In this document: positions 1 to 5,489 of the stretch, piece by piece
Layout of the letters: the number at the start of each line of letters is the position of its first letter
Position numbering within the stretch: position 1 is the first letter of the stretch
The notes under the pieces: model-generated
Seen by the model: the letters and a program-made list of their open reading frames with translations, nothing else
What the model was told of the DNA's origin: nothing
Databases searched by the model: none
Position numbers and translations under genes: made by a program
NCBI GenBank assembly: GCA_938003555.1
Contig: CALKXN010000319.1
Span: 1 to 5,886, forward strand
DNA from: an uncultured Robiginitomaculum sp.
GTDB taxonomy: Bacteria; Pseudomonadota; Alphaproteobacteria; Caulobacterales; Maricaulaceae
Length of the DNA stretch: 5,886 bases
Direction: 5' to 3'

Positions 1-51
1 CAATTGAGAAAAACTCAATACTAGCAATATAAGGACGAATCGATGAACCAT
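1..51 (-). CDS. Possible 5' end of a leftward gene with a signal peptide or membrane helix (partial)
   Basis: Reading leftward from an ATG at 51, the 17 codons up to the window edge give MVHRFVLILLVLSFSQL with no stop. This is a basic N-terminus followed by a hydrophobic run, as in a Sec signal peptide or an N-terminal membrane anchor. Only 17 codons are visible, so an open frame alone could be chance; the hydrophobic pattern is the main support. There is no well-spaced Shine-Dalgarno: the nearest AAAGG (minus strand, 70-66) lies 14 bases from the ATG. A weak promoter-like pair, TTGGTT (86-81) and TAAATT (63-58) with 17 bases between, would start transcription almost at the ATG, so a leaderless mRNA is conceivable. 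The product cannot be identified. If real, the gene is divergent from nadBC. Confidence 0.3.
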   Translation of the reverse strand, partial: MVHRFVLILLVLSFSQL

Positions 52-53
52 AA

Positions 54-66
54 GTGTAATTTACAC
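54..66. promoter_or_regulatory. Perfect 13-bp palindrome, operator-like
   Basis: GTGTAA (54-59) and TTACAC (61-66) are exact inverted repeats around a single T. The shape and length suit a dimeric transcription factor site better than an RNA hairpin, because a 1-base loop cannot form. It lies 3 bases outside the possible leftward ATG at 51 and covers its candidate -10 element (63-58), a typical place for a repressor operator. The regulator cannot be named from the sequence. Confidence 0.3.
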
Positions 67-247
67 CTTTAAGTCAATGCAACCAAGTCATTCCCTTACT
101 TTATGACACGACTTTAGCAAACTCTAAGACTCTCGAGCAAAGAAGAATTGTTATATTTCAGCGGCATAATTAACTTACGCCCAATCCCCTTACCCTCCAG
201 CCCCATAACTTAATTCCTGCCCCGTGATTACCGCGTAATGTGCAACC
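67..247. other. AT-rich intergenic DNA
   Basis: This stretch is clearly more AT-rich than the flanking genes and has stop codons in all frames. I see no tRNA, repeat array or insertion-sequence end. CATAAT at 165-170 resembles a -10 box, but the nearest plausible -35, TTGTTA at 148-153, is only 11 bases away, so I do not call a promoter. The composition changes abruptly near 245, where GC-richer sequence begins. Confidence 0.5.
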
Positions 248-709
248 ATGAACGCTGCGGATGATATATTCTCTTTGGCTGCCGATTTTATCGCGCGGGT
301 CACGGCCTATTTATTTGGCCTGCAGAGCCGCTTTGCACCAAAGATCATATCTCCCCCAAATGGCCCTGCCATATATGACAACCGCCTTGTGCGCGCAGTC
401 GCATGGGACGGCGGGGTTAAAGGCGCGCAGCCTATTTATACGACACCGAACAACGCGCCGCATTTGCGCATGGGCGGCATTCCCGCTGTGCGTTTATCAG
501 GCGCGCGGCGGTGTCCCGCGCGGTGCCGCGCGCAAAGATGGCGTGTGATATTTTGCGCCTATCTGACATATACTTTGACGTTACGCGGCGACATCGTTTT
601 GCCGTCTGCGTGCATTACAGATGCGCGCAGAGTAGGACATGACCCACCTCTATTGACTCCCGCCCCATTTTTAAAACGGCCACCGCCCAAACTTGATTTG
701 GGCGGATAG
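248..709 (+). CDS. Doubtful open frame, 153 aa, no recognised family
   Basis: One frame stays open for 153 codons in the otherwise gene-free stretch before nadB. For it: composition turns coding-like at about 245, and roughly the first 85 codons use GC-ending codons much as nadB does. The N-terminus (residues 5-24) could form an amphipathic helix, and a stretch rich in Gly, Asn and Pro follows. Against it: no Shine-Dalgarno precedes the ATG, and no domain is recognisable. From residue 86 the protein becomes an unlikely mix of Arg, Cys, Trp and Pro (ARRCPARCRAQRWR, later KRPPPKLDLGG) using rarer codons such as CGG, TGT and AGA. The change coincides with the GC-rich inverted repeat at 501-533. 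It may be a short lineage-specific protein, a decayed gene with a frameshift near 500-510, or chance within a structured leader. Confidence 0.22.
   Translation: MNAADDIFSLAADFIARVTAYLFGLQSRFAPKIISPPNGPAIYDNRLVRAVAWDGGVKGAQPIYTTPNNAPHLRMGGIPAVRLSGARRCPARCRAQRWRVIFCAYLTYTLTLRGDIVLPSACITDARRVGHDPPLLTPAPFLKRPPPKLDLGG
501..533 (+). repeat. GC-rich inverted repeat (9-bp arms)
   Basis: GCGCGCGGC (501-509) pairs exactly with GCCGCGCGC (525-533) across a 15-base spacer that itself contains the self-complementary CCGCGCGG (516-523). In RNA this would be a very stable hairpin. No T-run follows, so it is not a normal intrinsic terminator. It lies 261 bases before the preferred nadB start and may be part of a structured leader. 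Confidence 0.45.
605..631 (+). repeat. Hairpin with 10-bp stem and 7-base loop
   Basis: TCTGCGTGCA (605-614) pairs with TGCGCGCAGA (622-631) over ten base pairs, with one G-T wobble (T611/G625) and loop TTACAGA. There is no T-run afterwards, so it is not a standard terminator. It is the second of three strong inverted repeats ahead of nadB. Confidence 0.4.
683..705 (+). repeat. Perfect 9-bp inverted repeat close to nadB
   Basis: CCGCCCAAA (683-691) and TTTGGGCGG (697-705) are exact inverted repeats around the 5-base spacer CTTGA. The right arm ends 88 bases before the preferred nadB start (55 before the alternative one). It could be an operator for a dimeric regulator of nadBC or an RNA hairpin in the leader. 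No T-run follows on the plus strand; on the minus strand only a short, displaced TTTT is present, so I do not call it a terminator. Confidence 0.45.
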
Positions 710-784
710 ACCCGCTTGCCTCATCGCGGCGCATCACAGCATTGCGCGGCGTAAATTTCCATGGCATCACGGCTTAAAATATTT

Positions 785-787
785 AGG
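785..787 (+). promoter_or_regulatory. Weak ribosome-binding site deciding the nadB start
   Basis: AGG ends 6 bases before the ATG at 794, an acceptable Shine-Dalgarno distance. The other in-frame ATG at 761 is preceded by GTAAATTTCC and has no comparable motif. This is the main reason for preferring 794. Confidence 0.4.
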
Positions 788-793
788 CTTAGT

Positions 794-2323
794 ATGAAAT
801 CTGATTGGACACTCGACACAAAGCGCCTCCCGGCTGGAGCGGTTTTGGTTGTCGGCGCAGGGCTTGCGGGGCTATATATGGCGCTTAAGCTTGCGCCGCG
901 TCCTGTTTTTGTTTTGACGTCGCGCCGCTCGCGCAAAGGCTCGGCTAGTGCGTGGGCCCAAGGCGGCATTGCCGCCGCGCTTGCCCCGCAGGACACCGCC
1001 GCCGAACACGCCGCAGATACGATTGCGGCAGGCGACGGTTTGGTTGACCCCGACATCGCCTTGATGTTGGCCACCGAAGGGCCGGGACGCGTGCGCGATT
1101 TGCTCGGGCTTGGGGTTCCTTTTGATTTAGACGCGAATGGCGAATTTGTTTTAGGCCTCGAGGCCGCGCATACCCGCCCCCGCGTCGCCAAGGTCAAAGG
1201 CGACGGCGCAGGCCGCGCCATTATCGACGTGATGTTGAAACACGTCCAAGCCGCCGAACACGTCACGGGCTTGATCGGGTGGCGAGCCGAAAGTTTGTTG
1301 TCCGACGGTCACGGCGGCGTTGCAGGCGCGCTGGCCCGCAATGATAGCGGCGCGTTAATGGGCATCGAAGCCGACATTACCGTGCTGGCAACGGGCGGCG
1401 TGGGCGGATTATTTGCGACCACAACAAACCCGCGCACGGCGCGAGGCGATAGCCTTGGCATGGCCGCAGTGATGGGCGCGAAACTGCGAGACCCTGAATT
1501 TGTGCAATTTCATCCCACCGCGATTGATATTGGCCGAGATCCCGCGCCGCTGGCCACCGAAGCGCTGCGCGGGGACGGCGCGACATTAGTGGGCGCGGAC
1601 GGCAAACGGTTCATGGATCGCTATCATGCCAAAGGCGAGCTTGCCCCGCGTGATGATGTGGCACGCGCCATATTTGCAGAAATACAAGCCGGGCGGCAAC
1701 CCTTCCTTGATTGCCGTACAGCCATTGGCGATCACTTTACCGAAGAATTTCCAACCGTATTTGAAATTTGCCAAAGCGCAGGCATCGACCCACGTACGCA
1801 GCTTATCCCCGTCGCCCCTGCCGTGCATTACCATATGGGCGGCCTCGCCACCGATAGCGTCGGGCGCACATCGGTGGACGGATTATTTGCCATTGGCGAA
1901 TGCGCCGCAACGGGCGTTCACGGCGCAAACCGCCTCGCCAGCAATAGCCTGCTCGAGGCGATTGTCTTTGGCGGTCGCGCCGCGGCCCATATCCAAAGCA
2001 ATAACACGGCCGCGCGAAAGGCCGATAAAATCGAGAGCCAACCTTGGCTATCTATGGGGCGGCAAGTGAGCTGGACGCTTCGCCAAGGCATGACGCAATA
2101 TTGCGGCGTGCGGCGCAATGCCCGAGAGCTCAATATCCTGCTGGAAATTATAGACAGCTTGATCGCCAAAGTCGGCGCGGCCAACCCGCTCATTGCCGCA
2201 AAAATGATCGCTGCTGGCGCGCTCGCCCGCGAAGAATCGCGCGGCGGCCATTTCCGCGACGATTTCCCCGAAGAGTCCAAACCCGCGCGCTCTTCATATT
2301 TAACTCTGGATGATATTGTTTAG
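794..2323 (+). CDS. nadB: L-aspartate oxidase
   Basis: This FAD enzyme oxidises L-aspartate to iminoaspartate in the cytoplasm, the first step of de novo NAD synthesis. The product is 509 aa from the ATG at 794; an in-frame ATG at 761 would add 11 residues. I prefer 794 because of its AGG ribosome site and because the FAD motif then begins near residue 20, as is usual. In 509-aa numbering: the dinucleotide motif GAGLAG is at 21-26, the flavin-contacting SAWAQGGIAAA at about 52-62, the second FAD strand ATGG at 199-202, FVQFHPTA at 236-243, PRDDVARA with the catalytic-type Arg at 286, HYHMGG from His345, and GANRLASNSLLE at 377-388 with Arg380. The C-terminal helical domain carries REESRGGHFRDDFP at 479-492. 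These motifs separate NadB from succinate dehydrogenase flavoproteins and appear intact. nadC follows after 2 bases. No nadA precedes it. Confidence 0.96.
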   Translation: MKSDWTLDTKRLPAGAVLVVGAGLAGLYMALKLAPRPVFVLTSRRSRKGSASAWAQGGIAAALAPQDTAAEHAADTIAAGDGLVDPDIALMLATEGPGRVRDLLGLGVPFDLDANGEFVLGLEAAHTRPRVAKVKGDGAGRAIIDVMLKHVQAAEHVTGLIGWRAESLLSDGHGGVAGALARNDSGALMGIEADITVLATGGVGGLFATTTNPRTARGDSLGMAAVMGAKLRDPEFVQFHPTAIDIGRDPAPLATEALRGDGATLVGADGKRFMDRYHAKGELAPRDDVARAIFAEIQAGRQPFLDCRTAIGDHFTEEFPTVFEICQSAGIDPRTQLIPVAPAVHYHMGGLATDSVGRTSVDGLFAIGECAATGVHGANRLASNSLLEAIVFGGRAAAHIQSNNTAARKADKIESQPWLSMGRQVSWTLRQGMTQYCGVRRNARELNILLEIIDSLIAKVGAANPLIAAKMIAAGALAREESRGGHFRDDFPEESKPARSSYLTLDDIV

Positions 2324-2325
2324 CT

Positions 2326-3195
2326 ATGACCCACCTTACGCCCCTGCCTCGCATCATATTAGAACCGATTGTGCGCCGCGCGCTCGAAGAAGATTTCGGC
2401 AATAGCGGCGATTTAACGGCCAGCATTTTGGTGCCGGATGAGGCGACCAATAAACTTACTTTTCGTCCGCGTGAAACGGGCATTATTTGCGGGCATCAGC
2501 TTGCCGCGCTGACATATGAATTAGTAGATCGCGGCGCCGCCTATGACGTTTCCCTAATGGATGGGGCGCACGTTAAAAAACATGATGTCATCTCGGTTGT
2601 GTCCGGCCCCGCGCGAAGTTTGTTATCTGCCGAGCGCGTCGCGCTCAATTTTATGGGCCGCATGAGCGGGGTTGCAACGCTGACCGCTCAATATGCTCAA
2701 GCAGTCAAAGGCACCACAGCCCGCATTGCGGCGACGCGTAAAACGACGCCCGGTCTGCGCGCGATTGAAAAATATGCCGTCCTTGCAGGGGGCGGGTTTA
2801 CCCACCGCGAGAGTCTGGCTGCTGCTATCATGATCAAAGATAACCACATCGCGCTGGCGGGCGGCGTCGACGCAGCGTTGTCGCGTATTAAAGCGCGCGC
2901 CGATCACATGACCAAAGTCAGCGTTGAGGTTGATACATTAGAGCAATATGAAACCGTTCTGACCTATGAGCCAGACGTGATCTTGCTTGATAATATGAGC
3001 CCGAAACAGCTCACCGAAGCCGTCAAAATCGCGGACAAAACCAAATATCGCCGCCCCACACTCGAAGCGTCCGGCGGGGTTAATCTTGATACCGTTGCCG
3101 GCATCGCAGCATCCGGTGTGGATGTGATTAGCGTCGGAGCACTTACGCATAGCGCCCCAAATTTCGATATCGGCCTTGACGCGCTCAACTCATAG
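2326..3195 (+). CDS. nadC: Nicotinate-nucleotide pyrophosphorylase (carboxylating), quinolinate phosphoribosyltransferase
   Basis: NadC combines quinolinate with phosphoribosyl pyrophosphate and releases CO2 to form nicotinate mononucleotide, the entry point to the common NAD pathway. The 289-aa length is normal. The N-terminal sandwich domain includes EEDFGNSGDLTA (21-32). The barrel carries the family's active-site residues: Arg104 in AERVALNFM, TRKTTPG at 137-143 (Arg138, Lys139), His160-Arg161 in THRES, Lys171 in IKDNHI, Glu201 in VEVDT, Asp222 in LLDNM, EASGGVN at 247-253, and His275 in GALTHS. All match the positions expected from well-studied family members. The ATG lies 2 bases after the nadB stop with no good Shine-Dalgarno of its own, which suggests translational coupling to nadB. 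No intrinsic terminator follows. Confidence 0.97.
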   Translation: MTHLTPLPRIILEPIVRRALEEDFGNSGDLTASILVPDEATNKLTFRPRETGIICGHQLAALTYELVDRGAAYDVSLMDGAHVKKHDVISVVSGPARSLLSAERVALNFMGRMSGVATLTAQYAQAVKGTTARIAATRKTTPGLRAIEKYAVLAGGGFTHRESLAAAIMIKDNHIALAGGVDAALSRIKARADHMTKVSVEVDTLEQYETVLTYEPDVILLDNMSPKQLTEAVKIADKTKYRRPTLEASGGVNLDTVAGIAASGVDVISVGALTHSAPNFDIGLDALNS

Positions 3196-3266
3196 GCGAT
3201 TAAAAACTTAATATATTCAATTTTAGCGTGATTGTTTTAACATAAATCAAACGCTTAACTCCGCTA

Positions 3267-4049
3267 ATGATACGGGGGTATTTACTCATTTTACTCAGTT
3301 TTTGGGCGCCGCTCGTTCACGCGGGAGCGTGGCCTTATGACAAGGGCGAGGGACAAGTTATTGCAACAATCGTTCATGCCCGTGCCGGCACACAATTTGA
3401 CGAATTTGGCGAGGCAACGCCTGCAGAATTTCGTAAAACTGAAACCTCTCTCTATTGGGAGCACGGCTTGTCAAATAACTGGACATTCGTTCTACACCCC
3501 ACACTCCAAGATGTGCAGTTTAACACAACAGCTGGCGCCGAGGATTATATTGGCCTTGGCCCAACCGAAATCGCGCTGCGCCGAACGGTTTGGAAGAATG
3601 ATAACACGATCTTGTCCGCGCAGGGCGGGGTTATATTTGCGGGCGGCGGTGAGAACATCCCGGATAGATCACTCGGCGAAGGCGGAACAGATCACGAAGC
3701 GCGCCTTTTGCTGGGACGCAGTTTACACTTTGGCGCGCGGCGCGGCTTTGCAGAACTTCAAGCCGGCTACCGCGCGCGAAGCGATGACCTCCCCAATGAA
3801 TGGCGCTTGGACGCGTCACTTGGAATACGGCCTGTCGACAACGTCCAAATCATGGGCCAGATTTTTGCAATCCAAAGCGAGGAAGCGATATTTCCTAACC
3901 GTCAATATCAAAGCGTAAAACTCCAAACCTCACTCATTTGGGATCGCTCATTCGGGCATAGTTATCAATTCGGTCTCTACCAAACCGTGGCCGGAGAAAC
4001 CATAGTCAAAGAGACGGGATTGTTGCTATCTCTGTGGCAGAGATATTAA
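3267..4049 (+). CDS. Predicted outer-membrane beta-barrel protein (function unknown)
   Basis: The 260-aa product begins with a signal peptide: MIRG, a hydrophobic core at about 5-16, and a likely cut after VHA (19/20), leaving GAWPYDKGEGQ as the mature N-terminus. The rest is a run of alternating polar/hydrophobic segments with aromatic girdle residues, separated by Gly/Asp/Asn turns. I count about 12 candidate strands, for example 29-41, 56-68, 72-85, 113-125, 159-171, 192-206, 213-229, 233-243 and 249-260. The chain ends in LLLSLWQRY, and a C-terminal aromatic residue is the usual BAM recognition signal of outer-membrane proteins. It resembles the loose group of small barrels annotated as transporter or phenol meta-pathway-like proteins, but I cannot assign a substrate. 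The start has no Shine-Dalgarno, but the signal peptide fits it. It lies 71 AT-rich bases after nadC and 18 before the next gene. Confidence 0.8.
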   Translation: MIRGYLLILLSFWAPLVHAGAWPYDKGEGQVIATIVHARAGTQFDEFGEATPAEFRKTETSLYWEHGLSNNWTFVLHPTLQDVQFNTTAGAEDYIGLGPTEIALRRTVWKNDNTILSAQGGVIFAGGGENIPDRSLGEGGTDHEARLLLGRSLHFGARRGFAELQAGYRARSDDLPNEWRLDASLGIRPVDNVQIMGQIFAIQSEEAIFPNRQYQSVKLQTSLIWDRSFGHSYQFGLYQTVAGETIVKETGLLLSLWQRY

Positions 4050-4053
4050 ACTC

Positions 4054-4058
4054 AGGAG
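4054..4058 (+). promoter_or_regulatory. Strong Shine-Dalgarno for the TonB-like gene
   Basis: AGGAG lies 9 bases before the ATG at 4068, in the 18-base gap after the barrel gene's stop. It fixes the start and suggests independent, efficient translation from a shared message. Confidence 0.75.
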
Positions 4059-4067
4059 AACGCTACG

Positions 4068-4511
4068 ATGAAACGATTACGCTTAGGACTTGCCGCGACT
4101 CTTCTTTCTGGCGCATCTAGCCTGCTCATTGCACTAAATGTTGTGGCCCATCATAGCGAGACTTATGACACAATTACGCGCGTGCCTCCGGCCATGCCGC
4201 CACAAGCGCAAACGAGTGGCTATTGCTGCATGCTCTATGATATCGACTCTGAGGGCGTGCCTCAAAATGTATCCGCTTCATATTGCTCCCAAGGATATTA
4301 TGCCGCTCCATCCATTACAGCTTTGAAAAAATGGAGATATGCAAAGACAAAGAAAGATGGCTCGCCTGTCATGTCAAAGCGCATCACGACTTATATGAGC
4401 TTCTACCTTGCAGATTGGGACGGCAATATAATTCGTGACGCAAATGGATTCCCAAAAAATCCTAAAAATGCGACAGAAAACTCAAAGTCCTGTGATCAAT
4501 ATGTTGGGTAA
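4068..4511 (+). CDS. Exported or membrane-anchored protein with TonB C-terminal-like domain
   Basis: The 147-aa protein has a basic N-terminus (MKRLRLG) and a hydrophobic segment at about 8-27 that is either a signal peptide cut after VVA (27) or an uncleaved anchor. A short proline-rich piece, RVPPAMPPQAQ (38-48), follows, then a domain at about 50-116 that fits the TonB C-terminal fold: GYCCMLYDIDSEGVPQNV as the first strands and ITALKKWRYAKTKKDGSPV as the helix-strand signature, ending in YMSFYLAD. The order anchor, Pro linker, TonB domain is that of a miniature TonB, but the linker seems far too short to span the periplasm. Cys53/Cys54 and Cys73 lie on neighbouring predicted strands and could form a disulfide; Cys142 is in the polar tail. 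It probably acts in the periplasm, perhaps with the barrel protein encoded just upstream. Energy transduction is unproven. The domain call rests on pattern recognition, not a search. Confidence 0.72.
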   Translation: MKRLRLGLAATLLSGASSLLIALNVVAHHSETYDTITRVPPAMPPQAQTSGYCCMLYDIDSEGVPQNVSASYCSQGYYAAPSITALKKWRYAKTKKDGSPVMSKRITTYMSFYLADWDGNIIRDANGFPKNPKNATENSKSCDQYVG

Positions 4512-4513
4512 TA

Positions 4514-4541
4514 AAAAACCCGGCGCGTTGGCCGGGTTTTT
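4514..4541. terminator. Bidirectional intrinsic terminator
   Basis: AAAAACCCGGC (4514-4524) pairs perfectly with GCCGGGTTTTT (4531-4541) around the 6-base loop GCGTTG. The GC-rich core is flanked by A5 on the left and T5 on the right, so RNA from either strand ends in a hairpin plus U-run. It begins 3 bases after the stop of the TonB-like gene and lies 21 bases beyond the etfA stop, so it serves both convergent units. Confidence 0.93.
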
Positions 4542-4562
4542 AAATTCAACGTTTGCGGCAAT

Positions 4563-5489
4563 CTAAAGCGCGGCTTCGAGCTCTGGCACGGCCTTGAACA
4601 AATCCGCAACCAAGCCATAATCCGCAACTTGGAAGATGGGAGCGTCTTCGTCTTTGTTGATGGCCACGATGATTTTGCTGTCTTTCATGCCCGCCAAATG
4701 CTGGATCGCGCCAGAAATACCGATTGCGATGTAAAGCTCAGGGGCGACGGATTTACCGGTTTGCCCAACTTGATAATCATTGGGCACATAGCCCGCATCA
4801 ACGGCGGCGCGTGATGCGCCAACGGCGGCGCCTAATTTATCAGCCAGGCTCTCGATAATCGCAAAATTTTCCGCAGAGCCAACGCCGCGTCCGCCGGACA
4901 CAACGGTTTTCGCAGCCGCCAGTTCAGGACGATCCGATTTCGTCAGCTCTTCGCTAACAAATTCAGATGTCGACGGCGAAGCCGGATCGGCCAGCATTTT
5001 ATCAGAGGCGCTACCACCCTCGCCTGCCGCGTCAAATGCTGTGGTGCGAACCGTGACAACTTTCTTGGCGTCTGATGATTTCACCGTCGCCATGGCATTA
5101 CCCGCATAGATCGGGCGGATAAATGTATCCGCGCTTTCAACGCCCGTGATCGAGCTGATCTGCATCACGTCAAGCTTGGCGGCAACACGCGGCATATAGT
5201 TTTTATGCGCCGTCGTATCAGGCGCGAGAATGGCATCGTAATCGCCCATAAGGGGAACAATGACGGCTTCCATCGCTTCAGCGAGTTGGCGCGTCAGGCT
5301 GACATGATCAACACCCAATACGGCGCGCACGCCATCAATTTTCGCAGCCTGCGCCATCACATCTTTGATGCCTTTTCCGGCAACAAGGATATCGACATCT
5401 CCGCCCATCGCGGCCGCGGCTGTTACGGTTTTATGCGTGGCGTCTTTCAGGTCTGTATTATCATGTTCAGCAACAACAAGAATGGCCAT
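4563..5489 (-). CDS. etfA: Electron transfer flavoprotein alpha subunit
   Basis: EtfA binds the redox FAD of the heterodimeric electron transfer flavoprotein, which takes electrons from acyl-CoA dehydrogenases and related enzymes and passes them to ETF:quinone oxidoreductase. The 308-aa product is of normal length. Domain I (about 1-185) starts [10 protein letters not shown]. The C-terminal FAD domain is complete: VSGGRGVGS at 197-205, [11 protein letters not shown] at 223-233 (Ser226 and Arg227 near the flavin), VGQTGK at 241-246, IGISGAIQH at 256-264, [11 protein letters not shown] at 276-286 (Asn278), and YGLVADLF at 291-298. Its ATG shares one base with the etfB stop (TAATG), and AAGGAG lies 7 bases upstream, so translation is probably coupled. 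It converges on the TonB-like gene and ends at the shared terminator. Confidence 0.97.
   Translation of the reverse strand: MAILVVAEHDNTDLKDATHKTVTAAAAMGGDVDILVAGKGIKDVMAQAAKIDGVRAVLGVDHVSLTRQLAEAMEAVIVPLMGDYDAILAPDTTAHKNYMPRVAAKLDVMQISSITGVESADTFIRPIYAGNAMATVKSSDAKKVVTVRTTAFDAAGEGGSASDKMLADPASPSTSEFVSEELTKSDRPELAAAKTVVSGGRGVGSAENFAIIESLADKLGAAVGASRAAVDAGYVPNDYQVGQTGKSVAPELYIAIGISGAIQHLAGMKDSKIIVAINKDEDAPIFQVADYGLVADLFKAVPELEAAL

Noticed and set aside
3..19. Short inverted repeat ATTGAG-AAAAA-CTCAAT at the left edge
   Set aside because: Only 6 AT-rich base pairs with no T-run; easily chance in AT-rich DNA and possibly inside the leftward coding frame.
43..72. Micro-ORF of 9 codons (MNHKCNLHL) on the plus strand with AAGGA 7 bases upstream, a possible leader peptide
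   Set aside because: Too short to judge, about 720 bases from nadB, with no run of regulatory codons and no attenuator following; it also overlaps the more convincing leftward start at 51.
653..676. Possible nadB promoter: TTGACT at 653-658 and TTAAAA at 671-676
   Set aside because: Only 12 bases separate the two elements, too short for a sigma-70-type promoter; no better -10 lies at 16-18 bases.
671..705. Inverted repeat 683-705 as a minus-strand terminator
   Set aside because: The TTTT is short and displaced from the stem, and no minus-strand gene would end there.
721..1266. Long open frame on the minus strand opposite the start of nadB
   Set aside because: It is the antisense shadow of nadB, created by GC-biased codons; the translation is low-complexity Ala/Ser/Pro with no domain.
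1626..2069. Plus-strand open frame inside nadB in another frame
   Set aside because: NadB motifs run without a break through this region in the main frame, so the overlapping frame is incidental.
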